Assembly (NCBI GenBank): GCA_950295325.1
Contig: OX485807.1
Span: 2,732,501-2,792,500, forward strand
DNA from: Polytrichum commune
Taxonomy: Eukaryota; Streptophyta; Polytrichopsida; Polytrichales; Polytrichaceae
Length of the DNA: 60,000 nt
Reading direction: 5' to 3'
Shown: positions 36,437 to 46,043 of the stretch, one piece after another
How positions within the stretch are numbered: position 1 is the stretch's first letter
How the letters are laid out: each line of letters begins with the position of its first letter
Program-made: the position numbers and the translations under genes
The notes under the pieces: generated by a model
The model's database searches: none
Told to the model about the DNA's origin: nothing
Seen by the model: only the letters and a program-made list of their open reading frames with translations

Positions 36437-38389
36437 CTAAGAAGACCGGTACTTCTTCGGAGCCGATCCCTCCTTTGAGTGACTCCCTAACCCGCTGACG
36501 GCGGATGAGCCCCCTGCCGGCGATGCCTTCTGCAGCCGCGTGAGCATCCTCCTCATGTTCGGAGACGGAGCAACCTCGTCCTCCGAATCCGCTGCCCTCT
36601 CGGTCCGTGGGGTAGCGGTCCCTGGTGTTCCGGAGACTGTCCCTGGGGTTCCGGAAGCTGTCCCCATCCGGATGCTTCGGACTGGAGAAGGATCGCTTCC
36701 GGTGCCCTGCTCCGGATTCCGTCCGCCCGAGATCGAAGCCGTCCGCGGATCCCTGTTGGAGGCCGCCCTTGAGGGTGGCGGAGGAAAGGGACTCACCATT
36801 TGGCAGTCCCGTGGAGACGATGGCGAGGCGTGGGTCATAGGGGCCTTGCCCCTACTCGGAGTTGCCTCCCGATCGGAAGTCTGGTGCCGGATCGGCGTCC
36901 TAGCCCTATCCGGAGTCCGGGACCTATCCGAGTTCCGCGGAACAGGGGACTGGCCCCTTCCGGATCGGACCGACCCGGTGCTCTTCCGCCTCACCTGGGG
37001 AGAACGGACCCTTTCCGGAGCCCCTCCGGAACTACCAGGCCGAGAGCCGCCTCCCTGCTGGCTGAGTCCTGCAGAGGACGGCGGATTCTGAACCAGGGCT
37101 ACTTCACCAACCACCTCGTAGAGGGTTCCGGTTGGTGACCCTGGCGGACCCGGATAGAGCACCCTCCGGGGTGTTCCGCTTGGCGGGACCACCCTCTGGA
37201 TTTCCGCCAGGAGGTCCTTCATCGTCCGTGAATACTTCACGAGGATGGGGAGGGTTTGCCTGGCGGAAGCGGGATCTCCGGACTCCATCATCCGGTCGTA
37301 GAGATGTGCCTTGTTGACGATCTCCGCCGGATGACCCACAAGTTCCCGGATCCGGCTGAAGAGCATTGCCTGCTCCGCATGGTACTTCCGGATCTCCTCG
37401 CTCTTCTGACTCAGCTCCTGAGTCATGGCCACTACCTGTGCGGTGAGGTGGGCGTTCTCCGTCTTGGCCTGCTCCAGCTCCTTCCTGTCCGCCCTCTTTG
37501 CCAATTCCCGGAGAATGTTTTCGGGTCCGCAGTCGTCCAGAGCATGGTTCGCCCCCCTGACGATGTGCTCCAGTCGGTAATACTGGGTCTTGAGGTCCTC
37601 CATCCCCTCCTGGAACCGTTTGAAAGGATTCTCCGGAAAGTCCCAAGCGGATAGATCGACATTCCGCCATGGGGTCTCCCGGCTGGGTCCGGCTTCCGGA
37701 TGTTGGTGAGTGGGAGGAGGAGAGAGTGGCCTCGAGACGGTTGGCGGCGGGCTTCCGGGTGACGAGGGAGGTGCTTCCGGAAGAATAGGGTCGCTGGAGG
37801 TCTCCGTCTCGACGTCTCCGGCTTCCGGAAGCAGCTTGTAGGTGACCTCGTCCGCCGCTATTGTGAGCAGGTCCTCCTCCTCGGCCGTGATGCAGTCGAA
37901 ATGCTGGTAGTGATGCAAAATGAAGGGGGAGAGGAAGGAGGGTTTCCGGCCAATATGGGGGAGGGCCCGCCCCACTATCTCCTGGATAATCAGCCCCCAG
38001 TTCACAGGCCGGACTCCGGACATGGCACCGAACAGCGTGTTAGCCATGGTAAGGCTAATCCGCTTCGGCTTGTCCGGGTTAAGGATAGGCAGGAGGAATT
38101 CCAACATCCTCCTCTCTCTCAGGTTCCGGCAGTTCCCGGGGTGGAAGCCGTCCTTCGGATCCGCGTCCCCTCTAAATTTTCCGGCGAACAAGCCGTCGCG
38201 GCGGCCGGCCCATCCTTCCGTAATCCCCCGAGGAAACCCGTAGACCCTGTTCCAAATATCCGGAGTCCAGTGTTCTGGATCCCTCCTCTTTGTCCCTAGC
38301 CACTGATTTCCTCTCTCAAACTTAAACTCTCGGAGGGTATCCTCGGCTCGGAGGTTCCAGGGTTTGGCTAGCAACCCCGCGTAGCCCAT
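36437..38389 (-). CDS. Element-encoded 650-residue protein, unknown function
   Basis: Open frame of 650 codons. N-terminal third: a globular-looking region with RDPEHWTPDIWNRVYGFPRG, then ISLTMANTLFGAMSGVRPVN and ALPHIGRKPSFLSPFILHHY. Its layout recalls the plant putative transposon protein domain of PF20167 type, a resemblance from memory only. Residues about 180-230 are proline- and serine-rich. About 300-360 is a likely coiled coil (KTENAHLTAQVVAMTQELSQ). The C-terminal third is basic, Arg/Ser/Pro-rich and disordered. An in-frame ATG at 38507-38509 would add 40 codons but meets a TAG at 38414-38416 after 31 codons, suggesting a recently truncated N-terminus. No enzyme motif is seen. Large antisense ORFs over the same span are shadows. 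Confidence 0.6.
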   Translation of the reverse strand: MGYAGLLAKPWNLRAEDTLREFKFERGNQWLGTKRRDPEHWTPDIWNRVYGFPRGITEGWAGRRDGLFAGKFRGDADPKDGFHPGNCRNLRERRMLEFLLPILNPDKPKRISLTMANTLFGAMSGVRPVNWGLIIQEIVGRALPHIGRKPSFLSPFILHHYQHFDCITAEEEDLLTIAADEVTYKLLPEAGDVETETSSDPILPEAPPSSPGSPPPTVSRPLSPPPTHQHPEAGPSRETPWRNVDLSAWDFPENPFKRFQEGMEDLKTQYYRLEHIVRGANHALDDCGPENILRELAKRADRKELEQAKTENAHLTAQVVAMTQELSQKSEEIRKYHAEQAMLFSRIRELVGHPAEIVNKAHLYDRMMESGDPASARQTLPILVKYSRTMKDLLAEIQRVVPPSGTPRRVLYPGPPGSPTGTLYEVVGEVALVQNPPSSAGLSQQGGGSRPGSSGGAPERVRSPQVRRKSTGSVRSGRGQSPVPRNSDRSRTPDRARTPIRHQTSDREATPSRGKAPMTHASPSSPRDCQMVSPFPPPPSRAASNRDPRTASISGGRNPEQGTGSDPSPVRSIRMGTASGTPGTVSGTPGTATPRTERAADSEDEVAPSPNMRRMLTRLQKASPAGGSSAVSGLGSHSKEGSAPKKYRSS

Positions 38390-39155
38390 AACCCGGAGAT
38401 CCTCCGCGAGCTCCTATAGCTCCCTATCCTCCCTCGGAATTGCAGGGATGAGGGCTTTGAGCGGAACCGGGATAGGTTCCCTCTTATCCTCTTCCCGTGC
38501 TTCCGGCATTTTCCTCTTCCCTCAGTTTCCGGCTCGACCACGGAAACTCCCTCTCTCCCGGATGCCACAGAGTCCCGGCAAGCCCACTGCTGGTGACTGA
38601 AAAGTGCAGAGTCCCAGCAATCCCACTGCTGGCGGCTCGAAAGAATTAACACCTCACCACTCGTTCTCTCAACAGGTTGTCTTTTTCAGAAAAAAGTGGG
38701 AGGGAGAAGGAAGGGACCCTTAAATATCCTTCCTCCCTCTTCCTTCCCCTGTTACCATTTGGTTTAACGGAAAACGGTTACCAACCGTTTTCCGGCGGTT
38801 CTCACCAACGGTTTTACTAACATTTTTACCAACGGCTTTCTTTTCCCCCAACCGTCATAAGGCCCGTTATAACCGCCACTTCCGGGCCGTTGGGTAATCT
38901 TGGCGCGTCCGTTACTTGGTCCGGACCAATGGTTTGGACCATGATTACATGGTCCGCCCATCCTATTTGACGGACCGGTCATAGTACTTATTTAGAGTCG
39001 TTTTATCGCACGAGGCGGGGTTAGAATACTCTATTTCCTAGTACCATTAATTTTGTCCTAAGAGACCCTATTATCTTCAGATAAGCAAGGTAAAATACGG
39101 AAATGGAATCCGTATTTCCGTATTTCCGTCTTTCCGTCGAATTTGGACTCCCACA
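38390..39155 (-). promoter_or_regulatory. Presumed leader/promoter part of the LTR-like element
   Basis: Upstream of the element ORF on its coding strand. Contains CTAAATAAG near 38989-38997 as a weak TATA candidate, purine-rich GGGAGGGAGAAGGAAGGGAC near 38698, a short near-direct repeat with CCAGCAGTGGG near 38587 and 38625, and ACGGAAA/TTTCCGT repeats at 39100-39135. Function is inferred from position only. Confidence 0.3.
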
Positions 39156-39672
39156 AGGCATGCCCTTCACACTCTCAATACGAGGATGTATTGTGATTAT
39201 GGCATTTTAAGCATTTCTATGGGTTGATGTTACTAGGGACTTTTCCTTTGTAAGTACTCCATACATGTGGTGGAGTAGATATGTGTACTTTGTAGTGAAG
39301 CAAGAAGATAGGTGATTAAACCTCAAAGGTATGGGACAATCAAACTTAAACATTTGTTGTTGGCTACCATGTTATAGCGGAAACCCTAAGTAAGGTACAT
39401 AGTCTTGCAAAGCAAAGTGAGTTATAACACAAAATATCCAGGTTATACAACACATAGATAAGCATGATTGCAAACAACTACACTATGCAAAATGCTATTG
39501 TGTTACCAAGTAGGAAGATGCCATGAAAATAGAAAGAGTCTTGTGGAAATTCCCAACCACCCACCCTTGTATTGCAATGAAGAAGTTGTTGAAGGATTTG
39601 GCCTCTGAAAAGAGGAAGTTCAAACTTTGTAAAAGTTTTGAAAAGTCAGCTCTATCTATCTATCTATCTATA

Positions 39673-40762
39673 TATATTCATGTATATTCAAAAAGGATTT
39701 ATTGATAGGTGACCCAAAACTGGCATAGAAGTATGACGTTAAAGGTGGTTACTATTTTTCAAATCAACATGAGTTTAGAATATAAGACTTTGGGGTGTTG
39801 ATTCTAGGCGGGATAATGGTTTTAGCATGCTCTACCCTTAGTAATATTTCAACTAATATACGTACAATACATCGTGTAGATTATAAAACTCATGAATTTT
39901 ATTACAAGGATTGTTGTATATTATACATTGTTATGATTGGACTAAAATGACGACGATGATGACGACGACATTGTGTTTACAATTTATTGAGATGATAACC
40001 TCAATGATGTGTTCTCATGAACGAGGGATGCTCCGCCGTTAATCATAGTTGCCAACTCATATGGAAACAAGAAGCAAGTTCACATAGTATGGTTATAGGA
40101 CAAAGTGTTATTGCCTCCTATGAGAGGCAGTCTCTCTTAGTAACCTTGCATCAATCATGTCCATTTCAATGTGGTAAAATAAATGACAATAAATAAACCT
40201 TTGGGATGAGAAATAGTATAGGAAATCTTGATGATAAGAAGATCAACCAATTTAAAAAATTTAAGTTGAGTAAGTAAATTTAAGTCATTTAAATTTATCC
40301 GAAGCAAAAAACCAATCATAAAAATCATTCAATTAAGAAGAGATTGGAGCATCAATAGTTTATATATATAGGAATGTATAAAAAAATAAAAAATTTATTG
40401 AATAAACACTATAATCAAAGCAGCATTCATGTCAAATTTCATTAGCTTGAAATTTTTGATGGTTAAAAAATATCCCAAAAAGTCATGATAGAATAATTTC
40501 AATCATTAAGCAAGACTTTGAGCATGAACGACTTTTATTTTCTTGGCCTAAGTGTTTGCGCCCCTGTTGATTTGAAATAACACATGACATATCACATGAT
40601 CATATGGATGTCATACATAGCATGTTTGGAAACTCCATTGTTTTAACCTTGGGTGATCTAACTTGGAAGTTCACATGAAATCCAAGCAAGGGTTAGGTTC
40701 AAAACTTCTTGTTATAGAATTGCCGAGTTCCATCAACATGGTACTCACTCTCAAGCGCCTTA
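39673..40762. other. AT-rich intergenic, no gene recognised
   Basis: Includes a short GACGACGATGATGACGACG run near 39950 and AT-rich low-complexity sequence. No persuasive ORF or known repeat. Confidence 0.35.
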
Positions 40763-41321
40763 GGGGCTATTTACACCATGGACCATGAAGTCGCCCCAAT
40801 GCCTTATAAAATATGTGAATTGGTTGTTGAACTCATCCTAGGATCATTTCAGTTTACTCCAAGAAAAAAATGTCAAAGTGACCATGAAGGTCAAGGTCCC
40901 CAAAAAGACGTATTTTAAGGCCTACATTATCCACTAACATGATCCAAAGAGGTGCTCTCGTAGAAAAAGGCAAGGGCCCATGGTACAGAAATGATGTTAT
41001 AATAAAATTTTAATGATTTTTTTGGGGGAAGAGAAGATGAAGACAAGAGAAGACAAAAGAATGATCACACTTGAATTTATTTATTTTGATCAAAATTGCC
41101 CTTTTTGGACATATATATTGAAAAAATCAACACATTCACTCTTGGTGCATGGTCATTCCTCTTGGTCCACATTCACTTTACACCTAGTGAGGGGCCCAAA
41201 GACTTTGTAAATTGATTTTTCTGTAAGAAATTGGACCATGGATGTTGGACCATCAAGTCATACCGTGAGAAAAGGCCATCTTCCATGGTCCAACTTCATG
41301 GTTCATGATGTAAACCGGCCC
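40763..41321. mobile_element. PIF/Harbinger-like MITE, family P copy 2
   Basis: 559 bp bounded by TTA on both sides (40760-40762 and 41322-41324). Ends GGGGCTATTTACACCATGG and, inverted, GGGCCGGTTTACATCATG. The TWA duplication plus GGG-starting inverted ends are the signature of PIF/Harbinger (Tourist-type) elements. No transposase. Confidence 0.75.
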
Positions 41322-41324
41322 TTA

Positions 41325-42174
41325 GTATACACTACTTGTTCACTTGTGTCAGTTTGGAGCATAACATTATTCAAATCCATAACAATGTTCGGCGGGATTG
41401 ACAATATTCCACGGAATATTTCTCGGTATTTTCCACATTCACTATGAAATTGGGAAATATCAGGGAACATTTTGTGGAATATTGTCAGCCCCACAAAACA
41501 TTGTTATGGATCTGAATTATGTTATGAGTACGGTTTGATTTGCACTAGAATGATCATTGATCTTTATATCAATATGCCTTTGTAATAAATTACGTCTGCA
41601 TTTGTAGTGGGTAGCATTACAACACCCTAGTTTAAAATTATAAACGGAGTGCAAGTAAAACACAAAAAAAATCAATTTTTTATTCAGTTCATTCACACAA
41701 CAAAAGGGGTGCCAAATTTGTGATAGTCTTCATTCTCCCGACACTTCATCATATTGTTTGAACGATTTTCTTCATAATTTTGAGATTGAATGAGCAATCG
41801 GGAGCCCAAGAGGAACTTTGCCACCGAATCCTTTGAATGCCAAATACCAGTTTCAATTCTCATTTATGAACCTTTCAACATCCGCTTTGTCTTCTCTTCA
41901 CAATACAAAAACACAAAAATACAATATAAATAATGGCGTACTCTCTGCTAGTGCACCACATAACGGAATCCCAGTTAAAAGATAAACAGATAGATGGCAC
42001 ATAAATTATTATTTGAGGAGGAGGCTTACAGCCTCTTCCCGAAATGCCGCCCTCTGGGGCAGCCACATCACCTCAATCTTTGTTAGGGTTAGGGTTCGTT
42101 TTTACATGAAAAGGTCATTGCTCACGATGTCTGGGTTAACACAAGTAATTTGTGTCGAGCAAGTTGAAGTATTC
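41325..42174. other. Intergenic, small inverted repeat only
   Basis: Between 41380 and 41515 the words GGAATATT and AACATT/AATGTT with CGGG and GGGG recur in both orientations (ATAACAATG near 41381 and CATTGTTAT near 41499), so a short palindromic element of about 135 bp may be present. No gene recognised. Confidence 0.3.
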
Positions 42175-42831
42175 CAAACCTTGGACAACTAACCAACTAA
42201 TTCAACTATTAGTTAACTAGTTGCCTTTCGTAATTATAGTTGTTATTGATTTGACTTGCCAAAAAATGTAGTTGATTATAATTGTTTAATTCTAGTCTAC
42301 CAAAAAATCTAGTTAACTACAATTATACTTAGTTAACTAAAGTTGAGCGCATTGTAGTACCAAGACATATCATCGCATTCATACCTTTTCCTTTTCCTTT
42401 TATTTGAAAATTGAAATTTGGGACTTGATTCCATTTGTGACTCGGACTCAATCAACACCCAATGAACACGACCTCGTTATCTATATGCAACTTGGAGTAT
42501 AATGGGTTCAACTGTTGCATGGAACGGTGGGTTCTATTCCTTCTCGGGATGGGCCGGTATGGGTGACAAGCACTGATTCTAAGTTAAGGTCTCTTCAAAA
42601 AAACCATTGTAATATATTTCATTTCATTTTTTGAGATAAATGAAAGAACTCGCCGGCTGGCTCCTTACATATTTTGGGACTTTCAAATTATAGTTGTTTG
42701 AAATTCTTCTAGTTAATTATAGTTGTTCTTCAAATCCGTTTGAAAAAAATTATAGTCAACTATAGTCATTCCCTAAAATGTATTGAATTTTTTTTAGTTA
42801 AGTATGATTATTTTAGCAATTGTCCAAGATC
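42175..42831. mobile_element. Mutator-like MITE, family W copy 2
   Basis: Flanked by the 10-bp duplication TGAAGTATTC (42165-42174 and 42832-42841). Left end AACCTTGGACAACTAACC; right end AGCAATTGTCCAAGATC. Interior AT-rich TAGTTAACTA repeats match copy 1 at 3201-3649, in the opposite orientation around the shared word GTTGAGCGCA. The centre is longer than in copy 1. Confidence 0.7.
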
Positions 42832-42841
42832 TGAAGTATTC

Positions 42842-43280
42842 TACAACATAAATATTTGGAAATGTCGTCAACTCCTTGAAAAAATTCACAAAACCAAGCT
42901 CAATAATTCAAATGTTAATCCAAACATGGAGGAAACTCCAAAATGTTCAAAATGTCCACATGTTCATGTTCAAAGAAACACTATCTTTGCTACGAGGATT
43001 ACAATTTTAGGAATGTAAAATATGAAAAGGAATCTTCCGTGTCAGTCAATCATTTACTTTGACAAAAATTGGACCCTCAATCGTATCATATCATTATCTT
43101 ATGACGATTTAAAGTTGGATTCTCATAAATCATAAATACTAAGCTTATAAATGTGTGGTCCATGAATACTCTTCTACAACAATTTAGATACGCACGACTA
43201 GGTTCTTTTATACTAACATTGAAGTTGATTATCAATACCATGCATTCACCTATAAACCAATTTAACATTGGTATACACCA
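42842..43280. other. Intergenic, no gene recognised
   Basis: A 92-codon ORF covers 42740-43018 but starts inside the MITE and shows no family. Otherwise plain AT-rich sequence. Confidence 0.3.
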
Positions 43281-43990
43281 GGGCTCGTGGGGAAACGGGC
43301 ATTGGTGTAGACCAATTTTGATATGGTATCGTCTTTTTCTTATACCATTCGGGTGTCTGTAATGAGGTTTTCACAAATTTTGATACTAGTCGGGTATGGG
43401 TGTTTGACGATATTTTTGTTGTGAATACCATTCGGGTCTATATACCATGCAAAAATCTTCATAGCTAGGTAAATTGCCCTAGTATCAACTTGGTTTAGAA
43501 TGGTATTGACCCCAATAAATAATCTGGGTAAACACGGATTCTCTCACCTTGAGATTTCCATCAAAAAGCAATATTTGGCTGGTGTTATAATTTTGATACT
43601 TGATCATGATGACAAAAATTTGACATAGGGTTCTTTGATACCATGCATTCACATGTATACGGGTCCAACATTGGTTTAAAACTTTCAACATACACACCTA
43701 GTTGTAATACCAATCATATGTTGAGATTTGGTGGATATGTCAACACAAGAGAATTTTTTGTACTCCTGAGTTATTGATCGGGTCAATACCATTCTAAACC
43801 ATAACGATACCAAGACGTTTTTGCCTAGGTATCATGATTCTTGCATGTTATATATACCCACATGGTATTGAGAACAAAAGTACCATCAAATACCCCATTA
43901 CCCAAGTGGTATCCAAAAAAAATGATATCTTCTCTTACAGACACCTGAAAGGTATCAATAAAAGTTGATACCATACCAACACTAGTGTGC
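43281..43990. mobile_element. hAT-type MITE family Z, two head-to-head remnants
   Basis: 43281-43680 matches Z copy 1 in the same orientation (GGGTATGGGTGTTTGACGATA, CTATATACCATGCAAAAATC, GGTTCTTTGATACC) and ends in CCAACATTG. 43740-43990 carries the same motifs inverted (GGTATCATGATTCTTGCATG, ACCATACCAACACTAG). The exact ends of either copy are uncertain. Confidence 0.5.
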
Positions 43991-44595
43991 ACCTCTTTTA
44001 GGAAAAGTGGCCAAATGTTCGCATGGAGGGAGAAAATTGTCGTACACGAGCGTACCTCTCATCCATCCAGCACAAAAACTTGACCCCTATAGGTTTGTGG
44101 TTGATACATCTCAAATAGACTAATTTGTTTCTTTTGAAGCTACATTTTTTTTCTTCTAATTAGTGTGGGTTACCATTCATAATTACATGTTGCTATAACT
44201 TTTTACCAACATAGTTGTTTCATATTCTTATGTGTGCATACTACCACTCATCATATTTGGGTAAAAAATGATACTCTCTTTAAAAAATTTATAACAACAC
44301 ATGACTTCAAATGGTAACCCACACTAATTAGACAATACGATGTAATTCTGGTGTCAAATCTACTTCATTGAAAAATAACCTCCGGGCTGCATACTATTTC
44401 AAGGGCTTTAATGTTGGATGAAAGAGAGGTACGCTCGTATACGATATAGAATTCCCCTTTCTCTTGTTCACATGCCACACGCTTGGTATCAAAAGTTGTT
44501 AAAAAATAATAATACTATGTATGAATACATGTGCCACCGCAAGACTGGTGGTGCGAAGTTGTTGTAGCTTAATGAAGTGACTAGTGGGCCTTGAG

Positions 44596-44843
44596 CAGTG
44601 TCCGGGGAGATTTTTGGGCATAGCTTAGTCGGTCAAAACCCTAGTGTTCCAAAGTCAAACCAGTTAGGTTACATGTTGTGTGGTCTTTCATTTTTTCTCT
44701 TTATTAATCCGAGGCATGAATATTCCGAAGAAGATTCCCCTAACAATTACTAGTAAGTTTCCTGAGGTCTCGAACGTCGACCGGTTATTTCTCCAATTCA
44801 AGCTGTTCATCTGAAACTCATCGTCGGTGCTCCCCATGCATCG
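44596..44843. mobile_element. hAT-type MITE, family K copy 3
   Basis: 248 bp with flanks GCCTTGAG (44588-44595) and CCCTTGAG (44844-44851), 7 of 8 identical. Left end CAGTGTCCGGGGAGATTTTT; right end inverted CGATGCATGGGGAG. The interior includes GGTTACATGTTG and CGACCGGTTATTTCTCCAA, as in the other K copies. Confidence 0.65.
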
Positions 44844-44907
44844 CCCTTGAGTTGCGTGGTGCTTTGATTTCATCGTTTCATTAGTCCACTGACTTAGACC
44901 ACACTAA

Positions 44908-45480
44908 GGGCCGGTTTACACCATGCACCATGGAGTCGGACCATGGAAGATGCATGGCCTTTTCCATGGTCCGACTTCATGGTTCAATTTTCATAGTCTG
45001 ATTTCTCAAAAAAAAAAAAAAAAAAAAAAAAAACAATTTACAAAGCCTTTGGACCCCTCACCAGTTGTAAACTGAATGTGGACCAAGAGGAATACCATGC
45101 ACCAAAAAGTGAACGTGCTGATTGTTTTTGAACATGTGTCTAAAAAGGACAGTTTTGAACAACATTCAAGTTTGACCATTCTCTTGTCTTCTTTTGTCTT
45201 CGTCTTCTCTTCCATAGGAAAAATTCATCAAAATTTTATTGTAAGAACATTTTTTTGTCCCCTGCCTTTTTTTCTATCAAAGCCCCTCTTTTGTTTCTCC
45301 CACTGCAAAACCCATTGGACCATGTTAGTGGATAATATAGGCCTTAGAAAGACCTCGAACTCCATGGTCACCCTGCCATTTTTCCCTTGGTGTAAACCAA
45401 AATATAATCCCGGGACGAATTCAACAGCCAAAATCACATATTTTACAGGGCCTTGGGACAACTTCAAAGTCTATGGTGAA
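44908..45480. mobile_element. PIF/Harbinger-like MITE, family P copy 3
   Basis: Starts GGGCCGGTTTACACCATGC after TAA (44905-44907). Contains a 29-A run near 45008-45034 and, toward the right, ACCTCGAACTCCATGGTCAC and TTTACAGGGCCTTGGGAC, the inverse of the left part of copy 4. The right terminus has decayed. A 161-codon ORF here is a by-product of the element and not a gene. Confidence 0.6.
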
Positions 45481-46043
45481 TGCATGGGTTTCGATAAACA
45501 ACATCAATGCATTGTGGGCCATGCTATGACGTGCTCTGATGAAACCGCTCTAAGATCGTGAGCAACAATTGATAACGATGTGGTCTACTACACACATAAG
45601 TAGCCCAATCGCCATATAAGCTAAGTAGGTCAATCGGTGTGAGTTGCACGGTTTTCTTGCACAAATCCTACAGTAAATTGACTTGACTGTTATTTCCTAG
45701 CTCGTTTCTCTAAAGTACACTAACTAGTCCTATTAGTGTGGGTGGAAATTAGCATGGAAAGAATTAGTGTGGACCACTCTTACCGTGTAATCAAGGTGGA
45801 AATAACATGAGTCCAAGATCCTAGGTTTTCATTCACTTGAAGCAATCTTTGACTCCACCATAACGTAAGATCATTGTTGCCTATCTCACCTTGAACCATA
45901 GACTTGTCATTGAAACCAAACGATGAACGATTATACTTATCTCCATAGATACTAGATTATGCCACTTTTGCTCTTATAATGTAGTTGAAAATGAGACACG
46001 TTTTTGTGTTGGAATGTCCCCTATATAACTCTGCTACAGATAA
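45481..46043. other. Intergenic spacer between two MITEs
   Basis: Includes the block AGTGTGGGTGGAAATTAGC (about 45736) shared, inverted, with 30.6-30.85 kb. No gene recognised. Confidence 0.3.

Larger units (their letters stand above)
35078..39155 (-). mobile_element. 4.08 kb LTR-like element with a single large ORF
   Basis: Begins TGTGGGA and ends TCCCACA, perfect 7-bp inverted ends of the LTR type, flanked by the 5-bp duplication AGGCA (35073-35077 and 39156-39160). The empty site is visible in R copy 1. No internal direct repeats, primer-binding site, gag, protease, integrase or reverse transcriptase were seen, so it resembles a very long solo LTR or a nonautonomous derivative. Composition is unlike the surroundings: GC-rich and saturated with CCGGA/TCCGG. 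On the minus strand the order is about 0.65 kb of leader, the 650-codon ORF, then an AATAAA polyadenylation-like signal near 36174-36179 and about 1.1 kb of tail. Confidence 0.7.
33200..39672. repeat. R repeat, second copy broken by three insertions
   Basis: Fragments 33200-33595, 34900-35077 and 39156-39672 align in order with R copy 1. The gaps are filled by a SINE (33596-33963), a hAT element (33976-34899) and an LTR-like element (35078-39155). Each insertion is bounded by its own target duplication. At the position of the (TC)n run of copy 1 this copy has (CTAT)n, near 39650-39675. Confidence 0.75.

Noticed and set aside
36540-37670. Large ORFs of 183 codons (+), and 188 codons on the minus strand in a different frame from the 650-codon ORF
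   Set aside because: They are shadows of the 650-codon ORF in GC-rich sequence where stops are rare. Their peptides are low-complexity.
42525-42545. GGTTCTATTCC resembling a polymerase III B box
   Set aside because: No A box at the right distance, no tail and no target duplication; it lies within the longer centre of a Mutator-like MITE.
45076-45561. 161-codon ORF
   Set aside because: Lies inside a noncoding PIF/Harbinger-like MITE and is not conserved in the other copies.
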